Below are positions 1 to 8,359 of a stretch of 64,000 nucleotides of DNA, in pieces. Within the stretch, counting starts at the first letter, position 1, and every line of letters begins with the position of its first letter. Both the position numbers and the translations under genes were made by a program. Origin of the DNA: Roseovarius mucosus (GTDB lineage Bacteria; Pseudomonadota; Alphaproteobacteria; Rhodobacterales; Rhodobacteraceae); NCBI RefSeq assembly GCF_002080415.1, contig NZ_CP020474.1, forward strand, positions 1,420,001-1,484,000, in the 5' to 3' direction. Below the pieces are notes generated by a model. It worked only from the letters and a program-made list of their open reading frames with translations. It had not been told where the DNA came from and made no database searches.

Positions 1-47
1 CAGACCGGCACCCGCCGGGCCAGACCGTTGATCTGGTCCCGTAGCAT
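1..47 (-). CDS. msrQ: MsrQ, heme-containing membrane subunit (5' end only)
   Basis: Only the first 15 codons lie in the window; the gene runs off the left edge. The ATG shares one base with the msrP stop (TGATG), which indicates translational coupling. The visible peptide starts MLRDQINGLARRVPV, and an Asp-x-Ile-Asn followed by Ala-Arg-Arg-Val-Pro is the usual cytoplasmic start of rhodobacterial MsrQ. MsrQ is the inner-membrane heme b protein that passes quinone-pool electrons to MsrP. The call rests on position and this short stretch, because the membrane segments are outside the window. Confidence 0.6.
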   Translation of the reverse strand, partial: MLRDQINGLARRVPV

Positions 48-961
48 CAAAAGTTCTTTTTCAGATCCATCCCGGCATAGAGCCCCGCCACCTCATCGGC
101 ATAGCCGTTGAACATGAGCGTGGGCACGCGCGGCGAAAACAGCCCGCCGCCGATCTGCCGTTCCGTGGCCTGCGACCAGCGCGGGTGATCCACCTCTGGG
201 TTCACATTACTATAGAACCCGTATTCGCGCGCATTGGCCTTGTTCCAGCTTGTCGGCGGCTCTTTGTCGGTCAGGGTAATGCGCACCACCGATTTGATCG
301 ACTTGAACCCATATTTCCATGGCACCACAAGGCGCAGCGGCGCGCCGTTCTGATTGGGAATGTCGCGGCCATAGATGCCCGTCGCCATGATCGTCAGCGG
401 ATGCAGCGCCTCGTCCAGCCGCAGCCCCTCGACATAGGGCCAATCCAGCACCGGATAGCGGACACCCGGCATTTCATCGGGGCGCAGCACCGTCTCGAAG
501 GCGACGTATTTGGCCTCGCTCTGCACCCCAGCCAGATCCAAGAGATCCGCCAGTTCAAATCCATTCCAGGGAACCACCATCGACCAGGCCTCGACACAGC
601 GGAACCGGTAAAGCCGCTCTTCAATGGTCATCTTGGCCATGATCTCGTCAAAGGCATAATCACCCGGGCGGTCCACCAGCCCGTCAATGGTCACGCTCCA
701 AGGGCTGACGGTCAGCGTCCGGGCATTGCGTGCCGGATCGCCCTTGTCGGTGCCGAACTCATAATAGTTGTTATAGGTGGTGATGTCGTCCCAGCTATTG
801 GGCGTCAAAGCCTCGGCTTCTGTCTCGGCCTGCGCGCTCCGGGCCGTCAAGCTCAGACCCACCCCTGCCGCCACCCCGGCGATCATCTGGCGGCGATTGA
901 GAAACGCCGCCTCGGGCGTCACATCCGTGTCACTCAGCGTGTTTGTCCAGCGATGGGCCAT
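47..961 (-). CDS. msrP: MsrP, periplasmic methionine sulfoxide reductase catalytic subunit
   Basis: A 304-residue molybdopterin enzyme of the sulfite-oxidase fold (YedY/MsrP) that repairs oxidised methionines in periplasmic proteins. A Tat-type signal (NRRQMIAGVAAGVGLSL, about residues 22-38) precedes an Ala-rich cleavage site. The segment RFRCVEAWSMVVPWNGF holds the cysteine expected to bind molybdenum, and the C-terminal region (PLRLVVPWKYGFKSIK) is typical of the family. An AGGAG lies seven bases before the ATG. It overlaps msrQ by one base, so the two are co-translated. Length is normal and no catalytic residue appears to be missing. Confidence 0.95.
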   Translation of the reverse strand: MAHRWTNTLSDTDVTPEAAFLNRRQMIAGVAAGVGLSLTARSAQAETEAEALTPNSWDDITTYNNYYEFGTDKGDPARNARTLTVSPWSVTIDGLVDRPGDYAFDEIMAKMTIEERLYRFRCVEAWSMVVPWNGFELADLLDLAGVQSEAKYVAFETVLRPDEMPGVRYPVLDWPYVEGLRLDEALHPLTIMATGIYGRDIPNQNGAPLRLVVPWKYGFKSIKSVVRITLTDKEPPTSWNKANAREYGFYSNVNPEVDHPRWSQATERQIGGGLFSPRVPTLMFNGYADEVAGLYAGMDLKKNF

Positions 962-1036
962 GTCAGTTCTCCTATGGGTTCCCCAAGTATATAGAGACAG
1001 ACACGGTTCCCGCCACCGAAGGGTTTCAACATCCGG

Positions 1037-2530
1037 TCACAATACCGCGTCCGGATTGTAACTTGGCCGGATCTTGTTGAACGCGATCGACGTGCCATCC
1101 GCCTGCACCAGCCGTACATGCCGCCGCCGCATCAGGCGCGGTTCGGCCACACCAACCGAATGGGCGATGGTCTCAACCTCTTTGATCACCGATTTGGCAT
1201 AATTGGCGACCTTCAGGTATTTGTCCTCGACCACCAGACCGCGCTGCAAATGGGGATCATGGGTGGTAATGCCGGTCGGACAGGTATTGCGATTGCACTT
1301 GAGCGCCTGAATGCAGCCAAGGCTGAACATAAAGCCACGCGCCGAGGCGACAAAATCCGCGCCTGCGCAAATCGCCCAGGCCACATCGCCGGGATTGATC
1401 AGCTTGCCCGCCGCAATCATCCGGATACGATCCTTGAGACCATAGCGATCCCGCAGATCGACCATCCGCGGCAAGGCATCGCGAATGGGCATGCCCACCA
1501 GATCCATCAAAGGCATGGGCGCGGCCCCGGTGCCACCCTCTCCACCGTCAATGGCAATGAAATCCGGCGCGCAATCCGGCCCACGCGCGATGATCATTTC
1601 AAACAGCGGCTCCCAGGCCTCGGACGAGCCGATCACTGTCTTGAAACCGACAGGGCGCCCCGTGACCTGCCGGATATGGCCGATCACATCCAGCAACTCG
1701 CCATAGTCATTGATATCAGCGTGACGGTTGGGCGAAATGCTGTCCTTGCCCAGTTCGATGCCGCGAATGGCGGCAATCTCTTTGTTGACCTTTTCGCCGG
1801 GCAGGATGCCGCCCTTGCCGGGCTTGGCCCCCTGCGCCAGCTTCAGCTCAAACATCTTGATGCAAGGATTGTCCGACACCTCGCGCAGCCGCGCATCGCT
1901 GAGGTTGCCCAAAACATCGCGCACGCCGTATTTCGCCGTGCCAATCTGATAGACCAGATCGCAATTGCCCACCAAATGAAACGGGCTCAGCCCGCCCTCG
2001 CCGGTGTTCAGCCAGATACCCGCCTTGGCCGCCCCCCGGCTCAGCGCCTCAACCGCCGGGCGCGAAATCGCGCCATAGCTCATGCCCGAAATGTTGAAAA
2101 TTGACTTGGCCATATAAGGTATCGCCGCCGTCGGCCCGATCTGCATCGGCGCGGTGATGGCGAATTGATCGTCCAGCGGCGGAAACACCGCAGGCACAAA
2201 GATAGGCGTGCCCGGCACCCCCAAATTCCGGGTCGAGCCAAAGGCAATCGTGTTGCCCGCCCCCTTGGTCGCATGGCTCACCCAATCGCGCTGCGCACGG
2301 TTGAACGGCATCTCTTCGCGGTCCATGGCAAAGAAATACTGCCGGAAAAACTCGCCCAGTTTGGTGAACAATCCTCGGAACCGGCCAATGACTGGATAGT
2401 TGCGCCGGATCGCGTCGCCGGGCTGCGTGCGATCCAGCACGTAGAAGACCCCTATCGCCAACACGACCGCCCCAATGGCAAAAACAAATAGTAACGCCAG
2501 AAATTCTAGGAACTGCGTTAGAATACCCAT
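1037..2530 (-). CDS. FMN-binding glutamate synthase family protein
   Basis: A 497-residue protein built from the central FMN/iron-sulfur domain of glutamate synthase, here as a stand-alone protein without the glutaminase or GXGXG domains. One N-terminal membrane segment (about residues 5-32, LEFLALLFVFAIGAVVLAIG) is followed by the TIM-barrel part. FMN-site glycines are visible in IDGGEGGTGAAPMP, and a cluster-type cysteine set in CIQALKCNRNTCPTG. The reading frame stays open for 121 more codons upstream, but that extension is low-complexity and unlike the family. The ATG at 2530 has GGAG nine bases upstream and begins with the expected membrane anchor. Substrate is not established; related archaeal-type proteins act as glutamate synthases or unknown oxidoreductases. 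Confidence 0.85.
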   Translation of the reverse strand: MGILTQFLEFLALLFVFAIGAVVLAIGVFYVLDRTQPGDAIRRNYPVIGRFRGLFTKLGEFFRQYFFAMDREEMPFNRAQRDWVSHATKGAGNTIAFGSTRNLGVPGTPIFVPAVFPPLDDQFAITAPMQIGPTAAIPYMAKSIFNISGMSYGAISRPAVEALSRGAAKAGIWLNTGEGGLSPFHLVGNCDLVYQIGTAKYGVRDVLGNLSDARLREVSDNPCIKMFELKLAQGAKPGKGGILPGEKVNKEIAAIRGIELGKDSISPNRHADINDYGELLDVIGHIRQVTGRPVGFKTVIGSSEAWEPLFEMIIARGPDCAPDFIAIDGGEGGTGAAPMPLMDLVGMPIRDALPRMVDLRDRYGLKDRIRMIAAGKLINPGDVAWAICAGADFVASARGFMFSLGCIQALKCNRNTCPTGITTHDPHLQRGLVVEDKYLKVANYAKSVIKEVETIAHSVGVAEPRLMRRRHVRLVQADGTSIAFNKIRPSYNPDAVL

Positions 2531-2912
2531 CTCAAAACTCCAATACCCCGCCCGCGCCCAGCCGACGCGCCTCGCGCGCAACCTGCGCCATTCCAGCGCG
2601 TCAAACAAGCTGACAAAGGGCGGCTTTGCCCAATGTTTCATCCTGTCAGGGCCAACATCAGGCCATTTGCCTGCCCCCCGCCATTGCCACGGGAAACCCG
2701 GCTGAAACACCCACGCCAAGCGGGATAATTGCCGCCAATTCACAAAAACGTGACTGGAAATTTCAGCACGCTCCGGCTTAGCGGACGCGCCCGAAAGGTC
2801 AAACCGCGTCGGCGGAAAACCCCTATGAACCAAAACGCGCAGCCCCCCGTAAGCCTCGCATGATCCCGACAACGGGGTCATGGAAACCGACACTTAAACG
2901 GAGACGCACACC
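2531..2912. promoter_or_regulatory. Divergent intergenic region, no gene seen
   Basis: This 382-bp gap separates the divergent glutamate-synthase-like and fasciclin genes, so it should hold both promoters. A frame open to 2893 on the minus strand is judged non-coding. A weak hairpin (GATCCCG, 4-base loop, CGGGGTC, about 2862-2879) lies 33 bases before the fasciclin start. I could not identify a convincing -35/-10 pair on either strand. Confidence 0.5.
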
Positions 2913-3392
2913 ATGTTTCGCAGAACCTATCTCGCTCTGACCGCCGCCGTGCTGATGGCCGGTCCTGCCTTTGCCGAGACCAAAGGCAAAGACATCGTCG
3001 ACATCGCCGCCGGCAACGAGAGCTTCTCGACCCTTGTCGCCGCCGTTCAGGCCGCAGGCCTTGTTGATACGCTCAAAGGCGAAGGCCCCTTCACCGTCTT
3101 TGCCCCAACCAATGACGCTTTTGCGGCCCTGCCTGCAGGCACGGTCGAAGACCTGCTCAAGCCCGAGAACAAGGATCAACTGACCGCGATCCTCACCTAT
3201 CACGTGGTGCCGGGCAAAGTGATGTCGGGCGATCTCTCGGACGGGATGACCGCCACCACCGTGCAAGGCACGGATGTAACCATCGGCACCACGGACGGTG
3301 TCACCGTCGCCGGGGCCAAGGTCGTGCAGGCCGATATCGAGGCCAGCAACGGCGTGATCCACGTGATCGACACCGTGATCCTGCCTGAATAA
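2913..3392 (+). CDS. Secreted fasciclin-domain protein
   Basis: A 159-residue protein with a cleavable signal peptide (about residues 1-21, ending AGPAFA) and a single FAS1 domain. Both family boxes are present: [17 protein letters not shown] near the middle and YHVVPGKV about forty residues later, with the final [11 protein letters not shown] strand. Bacterial single-FAS1 proteins are periplasmic or extracellular and linked to adhesion or, in Rhodobacter, to singlet-oxygen stress regulons; this copy carries no direct evidence for either role. GGAG precedes the ATG. A hairpin follows the stop, and the gene looks monocistronic. Confidence 0.9.
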   Translation: MFRRTYLALTAAVLMAGPAFAETKGKDIVDIAAGNESFSTLVAAVQAAGLVDTLKGEGPFTVFAPTNDAFAALPAGTVEDLLKPENKDQLTAILTYHVVPGKVMSGDLSDGMTATTVQGTDVTIGTTDGVTVAGAKVVQADIEASNGVIHVIDTVILPE

Positions 3393-3417
3393 TCCACCCC
3401 TAACGGATGGCAAAAGC

Positions 3418-3439
3418 GGGGCGGCTAAATGGCCGCCCC
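3418..3439. terminator. Hairpin shared by two convergent genes
   Basis: GGGGCGGC, a 6-base TAAATG loop and GCCGCCCC form an 8-bp perfect stem between the convergent fasciclin and SDR genes. Neither side has a long T run, so termination strength is uncertain, but position suggests a bidirectional terminator. Confidence 0.6.
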
Positions 3440-3446
3440 GTACCCG

Positions 3447-4178
3447 TTAGACGTGCTGAGCGCCGTTGATCTCGATCTCGGTGCCGGAAATATAGGACGA
3501 CCCTTCGGAACACAGGAAAAAGATCGTGTTGGCCACCTCGTCAGGCTCACCCAGCCGCCGCATCGGGATGCTTTCGACCAGCTTATCCGTTCCGGGTGAC
3601 AGAATGGCGGTGCGTATCTCGCCCGGCGCAATCGAATTCACGCGCACCCCAAGCGGTCCGAAATCATGCGCCATCTCGCGCGTCAGCGCCACCAACGCCG
3701 CCTTGGACGTGGCATAGGCCGCGCCCGCAAAGGGATGCACCCGGCTTCCGGCAATCGAGGTGACATTGACCACCGCGCCGCGCGCCGCCGCCAATTCATC
3801 CCGCAAACTGCGCGCCAGCACGACCGATGCAAAGAAATTGACGTGAAACACCTGCCCCCAGGTCCGCAGATCCGTGCTGAACGTATCCAAGCGTTCACCC
3901 TCCGGCCCTTTGGGCGAAATCCCCGCATTATTGACCAAGGCATCCAGCCGTCCACCCAGCCGCTCGCGCAGCACCTCGACCTTGGCAATCACATCATTCG
4001 GGTCCGACAAATCCATCTGAATATGGTTATCCGCACCCCCGCCCCAAGGGCATTCCGCCGGAAACGGCTGGCGCGAACAGGTGATCACCCGCCAGCCCGC
4101 CGCATTGAACCGCCGCACCGTGGCATGCCCAATTCCCCGGCTCGCCCCCGTCAACAAAAGCGTCTTGGTCTCGGACAT
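3447..4178 (-). CDS. SDR family oxidoreductase
   Basis: A 243-residue classical short-chain dehydrogenase/reductase. The cofactor loop is TGASRGIG at residues 8-15, the NNAG structural motif is present (VNNAGISPKG), and the catalytic Ser and Tyr-x3-Lys are seen in VTSIAGSR and YATSK. An NAD(P)-dependent oxidoreduction is therefore expected; the substrate cannot be read from the sequence. The frame is open further upstream, but the ATG at 4178 has AGAGG before it and starts directly at the first Rossmann strand. It is divergent from argB. Confidence 0.9.
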   Translation of the reverse strand: MSETKTLLLTGASRGIGHATVRRFNAAGWRVITCSRQPFPAECPWGGGADNHIQMDLSDPNDVIAKVEVLRERLGGRLDALVNNAGISPKGPEGERLDTFSTDLRTWGQVFHVNFFASVVLARSLRDELAAARGAVVNVTSIAGSRVHPFAGAAYATSKAALVALTREMAHDFGPLGVRVNSIAPGEIRTAILSPGTDKLVESIPMRRLGEPDEVANTIFFLCSEGSSYISGTEIEINGAQHV

Positions 4179-4306
4179 GCTACACCTCTTTCGGTCGCGG
4201 ATTTCCTTGGGCCCAACCCTAGCGCTTTGCGGCTCACCCGCAACGGCCCTTGGCACCACCCCGCGCAGATTGTAATGAGAGACGCAACCCCGCGTCGGAG
4301 ACCAGC

Positions 4307-5212
4307 ATGAAGGCCAGAGACATGAATCGCGACTGGATCGCCACCGCCCGCACCCTCTCCGAGGCCCTGCCCTATCTGCAACGCTACACCGGTGCCATCG
4401 TGGTGATCAAACTTGGTGGCCACGCCATGGGCAGCGATGAGGCGATGGACACGTTCGCCCGCGACGTGGTGCTGATGCGACAGGTCGGCGTCAATCCGGT
4501 CATCGTCCATGGCGGCGGCCCGATGATCAATCAGATGCTGGAAAAGCTGGCGATCAAATCCGACTTCGTGAATGGCAAGCGCGTGACCGATGCCGCCACC
4601 ATGGACGTGGTGGAAATGGTGCTCTCCGGTCAGGTCAACAAACGCATCGTGGCCGCGATCAACGGTCAAGGCGGGCGCGCTGTCGGCCTCTCGGGCAAGG
4701 ATGCAAGGCTCATCACCTGCACGCCCTCGCATCCCGATCTGGGCCTTGTGGGCGACCCCTCCGAAATTGATCCCACCATCCTGCACACGCTTTTTGCCGC
4801 CGGGATGATCCCCGTTATCGCCCCCTTGGGCGCAGGCGAGGCGGGCGAGACCTATAATATCAACGGCGATACCGCCGCCGGGGCCGTGGCCGCCGCCCTC
4901 AAGGCCGACCGCCTGCTCCTGCTGACAGATATCGACGGCGTGCGCGATGCCTCAGGACAGGTCGTGACCGAACTCAGCGCCGAGCAGATCCGACAGATGA
5001 CGCGCGACGGCATCATCGCGGGCGGCATGATCCCCAAGACCGAAACCGCCCTTGCCGCCATCGACGGCGGCGTGCGCGCGGTGGTCATCCTCGACGGTCG
5101 CGCGCCGAACGCGACGCTGCTCGAGCTTTTCACCGAACATGGCGCGGGGTCGCTGATCCGTGGCACAAATACACCCCGCGTGCCACGCTCAAGCTATCCG
5201 GGCCAGTCCTGA
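4307..5212 (+). CDS. argB: N-acetylglutamate kinase
   Basis: ArgB phosphorylates N-acetyl-L-glutamate, the second step of arginine biosynthesis in the cytoplasm. The 301-residue product has the amino-acid-kinase fold: KLGGHAMG near residue 35, [12 protein letters not shown] for substrate and phosphate binding, [13 protein letters not shown], and the ADP-side [10 protein letters not shown]. Length matches the family. The ATG at 4307 has CGGAG six bases upstream; an in-frame ATG five codons later is the alternative. It leads a same-strand run (ferredoxin-like, SixA-like, HDAC-like) with short gaps or overlaps. Confidence 0.95.
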   Translation: MKARDMNRDWIATARTLSEALPYLQRYTGAIVVIKLGGHAMGSDEAMDTFARDVVLMRQVGVNPVIVHGGGPMINQMLEKLAIKSDFVNGKRVTDAATMDVVEMVLSGQVNKRIVAAINGQGGRAVGLSGKDARLITCTPSHPDLGLVGDPSEIDPTILHTLFAAGMIPVIAPLGAGEAGETYNINGDTAAGAVAAALKADRLLLLTDIDGVRDASGQVVTELSAEQIRQMTRDGIIAGGMIPKTETALAAIDGGVRAVVILDGRAPNATLLELFTEHGAGSLIRGTNTPRVPRSSYPGQS

Positions 5213-5221
5213 GCGCGGCGC

Positions 5222-5866
5222 GTGTCCCCCCTGCCCCCGGCGCTCTATGACCTCGCCGCCGCGCATCACCTAACCCTGTCCGGCGCGCTGCATCTGGCAT
5301 CCGGTGACGTGCCCGGCCATCAAACCCTGGTGCTCCTCAGCCCGGCAGAGCCGGGCTTCTGGCCGCATTTCACCACTACTCCGGAATATCTCGACGGCGC
5401 GCGCGACCCGATGAACCGCTGGTCCACCCGCGTCATCACCGCCATGGCCGATGCCCTTGGTGCCACCACGCTTTTTCCGTTTTCTGGCCCGCCGTGGCAG
5501 CCCTTCACCGATTGGGCGCGCCGCAGTGGCCGTGCTTGGCCTTCGCCCGTCGGCCTCTTGGTGCATGATGCGGCGGGGCTCATGATCTCTTATCGCGGCG
5601 CATTGGCCTTTGCGGATCGCTTCGCGCTTCCGCCCACCGGCCCGCGCCCCTGCGACAGCTGCGCCGATCAACCCTGTCGCAGCGCCTGCCCGGTGGAGGC
5701 GCTGATCCCCGAGGCCTATAACGTCCCCGCTTGCAAAGCCGATCTCGACCGCCCGGGCAACGACTGCCGCGCGCGCGGCTGTGCCGTGCGGCGCGTCTGC
5801 CCGCTCAGCCAATCCTATGGCCGACGCGAAGAACAATCCGCCTTTCATATGGGATATTTCGGATGA
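5222..5866 (+). CDS. 4Fe-4S ferredoxin-like protein (QueG-related C-terminal pattern)
   Basis: A 214-residue cysteine-rich protein whose C-terminal half carries iron-sulfur ligands: CDSCADQPCRSACP (CxxC-x4-C-x3-CP), then CKADL, CRARGC and VCPLS. The order resembles the ferredoxin part of epoxyqueuosine reductase QueG, but the cobalamin-binding N-terminal region of QueG is not recognisable and the protein is shorter, so I do not call it QueG. It starts with GTG nine bases after argB, and its stop overlaps the next start as ATGA. Redox partner and role are unknown. Confidence 0.75.
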   Translation: MSPLPPALYDLAAAHHLTLSGALHLASGDVPGHQTLVLLSPAEPGFWPHFTTTPEYLDGARDPMNRWSTRVITAMADALGATTLFPFSGPPWQPFTDWARRSGRAWPSPVGLLVHDAAGLMISYRGALAFADRFALPPTGPRPCDSCADQPCRSACPVEALIPEAYNVPACKADLDRPGNDCRARGCAVRRVCPLSQSYGRREEQSAFHMGYFG

Positions 5867-6351
5867 AGACGCTTATCCTCATGCGCCACGCCAAATCCGA
5901 TTGGGGCGATCCACGTCTGCCCGATAGTGCTCGCCCCCTTAACGCGCGCGGGTGCCGCGCGGCAACCGCCCTCGGCCTTTGGCTCCGCACCCAAGACCTC
6001 GCCCCCGATCAGATCCTCTGCTCCTCTGCTGTGCGCACCCAGGAAACCTGCACCCGGCTCAAGCTTGATACCGCACCGGACCTGCACGACGCGCTCTATT
6101 TGGCCGAGGCCGATGAGATGCTGACAGTCCTGCGTCGCGCCACCGGCAGCCTTGTCCTCATGCTGGGCCATAACCCCGGCATCGCAGAATTCGCGGCCCT
6201 GTTGGTCGCCCCCCCCCCGGATCACGAGCGGTTCGACGATTATCCCACTGGGGCCACACTCATCGCCCGGTTCGATATCGCCGACTGGGCCGCGCTCCAG
6301 CCTGGCAGCGGCACCGTGTTGCAGTTTCTCACGCCGCGCGACCTGCCATAA
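5863..6351 (+). CDS. SixA-like histidine phosphatase
   Basis: A 162-residue histidine phosphatase of the short SixA branch. The phospho-accepting histidine sits in LILMRHAKSDW (the RHG-type box, RHA here), and the second catalytic histidine in LMLGHNPGIAEFA. Such proteins remove phosphate from phosphohistidine, in E. coli from phosphotransfer proteins; the target here is not known. The ATG overlaps the stop of the ferredoxin-like gene (ATGA), and the frame upstream of it is only an open extension through that gene. Confidence 0.88.
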   Translation: MKTLILMRHAKSDWGDPRLPDSARPLNARGCRAATALGLWLRTQDLAPDQILCSSAVRTQETCTRLKLDTAPDLHDALYLAEADEMLTVLRRATGSLVLMLGHNPGIAEFAALLVAPPPDHERFDDYPTGATLIARFDIADWAALQPGSGTVLQFLTPRDLP

Positions 6352-6358
6352 CCGGCCT

Positions 6359-7474
6359 ATGCAAACGCCCGTCTTTATCGGATCAGAGATCTATCGCGGC
6401 TCCTCCTACGGGGCGCGCCACCCCCTTTCCATACCGCGCGTGCCCACCGTGATCGACCTCTGCCGTGCTCTGGGCTGGCTGCCCCCCTCGCAATACCGCA
6501 TCAGCCCGCGCGCCAAACCACAGGCGCTAACCGCGTGGCACAGCCCGGCCTATATCGCCGCCCTGCAAGCGGCTGAAACATTGGGCCAAGTCTCGCCCGA
6601 AATCCGCGCCCGCCACCAGATCGGCACGCTGTCCAATCCGGTTTTCCCAGAGATGTTCCGCCGCCCCGCCACCGCCGCCGGTGGCTCGCTTCTGGCCACC
6701 GAACTGCTCGCACATGGCGGCGTAGCCTATAATCCCGGCGGCGGCACCCATCATGGAATGGCCGATCACGCAGGCGGGTTTTGCTACCTCAACGACCCGG
6801 TGCTGGCGATCAAGGCGTTTCTCGCCCAAGGTCTCAGCCGCATCGCCTATGTCGATATCGACGCGCATCACTGCGACGGGGTGGCGGCCGCCTTCCACGG
6901 CGACCCCCGCGTGCTAATGATCTCCACCCACGAGGCCGCACGCTGGCCCTTCACCGGTACACTCGACGACCGCGCGGGCAGCCATGCCATCAACCTGCCC
7001 CTGCCCCGCGCCACCAATGACAGCGGCTTTGCCATGGCCCTGCACGAGGTCATTCTTCCAGCGGTACAAGCCTTCACCCCTCAGGCGCTGGTCCTGCAAT
7101 GCGGCGCCGATGCCGTGACCGAAGACCCGCTGTCGCGCCTTGCGCTCTCCAACAACGCCCATTGGGAGGCGGTGGCGCTCTTGCGCCCCCTCGCCCCGCG
7201 CCTGCTGGTGTTGGGCGGCGGTGGCTATAACCCTTGGACCGTGGGCCGCCTCTGGTCCGGGGTCTGGGCCACCCTCAACAATACCGAAATCCCCGACCGC
7301 CTGCCCGAACCGGCCCGCGCCATTCTGGCGGCCCTCTCATGGTCCCGCCGCCCCGCGTTCCCCGACGAGCCCCTCATCGACACGCTGCGCGACGCCCCGC
7401 GCCCCGGCCCCATCGCAGATGACCTGCGCGCCTCGATCCAACACCTGCGCGCGCGCCGCGCCGCTTGGGTCTAA
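6359..7474 (+). CDS. Histone deacetylase family protein (AcuC/class II-like deacetylase)
   Basis: A 371-residue arginase/deacetylase-fold protein. HDAC hallmarks are visible in order: GGGTHHGMADHAGGFCYLND (tandem catalytic His), the zinc-binding DIDAHHCDGV, QCGADAV with the third zinc ligand, and LGGGGYNP with the transition-state region. Bacterial members deacetylate small amides, polyamines or acetyl-lysine proteins; the substrate is not clear. It starts seven bases after the phosphatase stop, so it probably shares the argB transcript. A composite hairpin region follows the stop. Confidence 0.9.
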   Translation: MQTPVFIGSEIYRGSSYGARHPLSIPRVPTVIDLCRALGWLPPSQYRISPRAKPQALTAWHSPAYIAALQAAETLGQVSPEIRARHQIGTLSNPVFPEMFRRPATAAGGSLLATELLAHGGVAYNPGGGTHHGMADHAGGFCYLNDPVLAIKAFLAQGLSRIAYVDIDAHHCDGVAAAFHGDPRVLMISTHEAARWPFTGTLDDRAGSHAINLPLPRATNDSGFAMALHEVILPAVQAFTPQALVLQCGADAVTEDPLSRLALSNNAHWEAVALLRPLAPRLLVLGGGGYNPWTVGRLWSGVWATLNNTEIPDRLPEPARAILAALSWSRRPAFPDEPLIDTLRDAPRPGPIADDLRASIQHLRARRAAWV

Positions 7475-7479
7475 ACGCA

Positions 7480-7569
7480 AAAGGGGCCGCAAAACTGCCG
7501 CCCCTTTCATCTGGCCCAAAATACCTCGGGGGAGTCCCGGACTTGCTCCGGGACGGGGGCAGCGCCCCC
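7480..7569. repeat. Composite three-hairpin intergenic element
   Basis: Three consecutive inverted repeats fill the gap between the convergent HDAC-like and bztD genes: AAAGGGGC/GCCCCTTT (7480-7487 and 7500-7507), GTCCCGGA/TCCGGGAC (7534-7541 and 7547-7554) and GGGGGC/GCCCCC (7555-7560 and 7564-7569). The first is a plausible terminator. The block around AAATACCTCGGGGGAGTC resembles interspersed sequences I recall downstream of many rhodobacterial genes; that is from memory and was not searched. Confidence 0.55.
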
Positions 7570-7578
7570 ACCCCTGCT

Positions 7579-8345
7579 TTAATGCCCCAGAATCTGGCTC
7601 AGGAACAGTTTGGTCCGGTCCGACTGTGGATTGTTAAAGAACTCTTCCGGTTCGTTCTGCTCCACGATCTGGCCCTGATCCATAAAGATGACCCGGTTCG
7701 CCACCTTCCGCGCGAATCCCATCTCATGAGTCACGCAGAGCATGGTCATTCCCTCTTCGGCCAGTTGGATCATCGTATCCAGAACTTCCGAAATCATCTC
7801 GGGATCAAGCGCCGAAGTCGGCTCGTCAAACAGCATGATCCGGGGCCGCATGCACAAACTGCGCGCAATCGCCACCCGCTGCTGCTGCCCCCCGAGAGCT
7901 GGCCGGGATATTTATTGGCCTGCTCGGGGATTTTGACCTTTTCCAGGAAATGCATCGCCACTTCCTCGGCCTCGCGCTTGGGCGTCTTGCGCACCCAAAT
8001 CGGGGCCAGCGTGCAATTCTCCAGAATTGTCAGATGCGGGAACAGGTTGAAATGTTGGAACACCATGCCAACCTCGGACCGGATCTTGTCGATATTCTTG
8101 AGGTCATTCGACAAGAGCGTGCCATCAACCGTGATCTTGCCCTTTTGATGCTCTTCCAGCGCGTTGATACAGCGGATGAGCGTGGACTTGCCCGATCCCG
8201 ACGGCCCCGCGATGACGATCCGCTCGCCCTGATAGACGGTCAGATCAATGTCGCGCAGCACATGAAATGCGCCATACCACTTGTTCATCTTGGTTATCTC
8301 GACGGCAACCTGATCCGAGACATTCATTTGTGTTTCAGCGGCCAT
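7579..8345 (-). pseudogene. bztD: BztD, amino-acid ABC transporter ATPase, apparent frameshift
   Basis: The ATP-binding subunit of the glutamate/glutamine/aspartate/asparagine importer is split over two frames. The first frame gives the Walker A loop GPSGSGKST and runs to LSGG of the ABC signature. The next frame resumes with [10 protein letters not shown], Walker [13 protein letters not shown] and the switch VTHEMGF to a normal C-terminus. The break is in a run of six G (C6 at 7888-7893 on the plus strand); seven would give an intact protein of 255 residues. The same site reads G GGG GGC, a -1 slippery heptamer whose use would restore the frame. A sequencing indel is the simplest explanation. 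GGAGG precedes the ATG. Confidence 0.85.
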
Positions 8346-8359
8346 GATGATGACCCTCC

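Noticed and set aside
2531..2893. 121-residue N-terminal extension of the glutamate-synthase-like gene
   Set aside because: The translation is Arg/Trp-rich and unlike the family; ATG 2530 has a good ribosome-binding site and begins with the expected membrane anchor.
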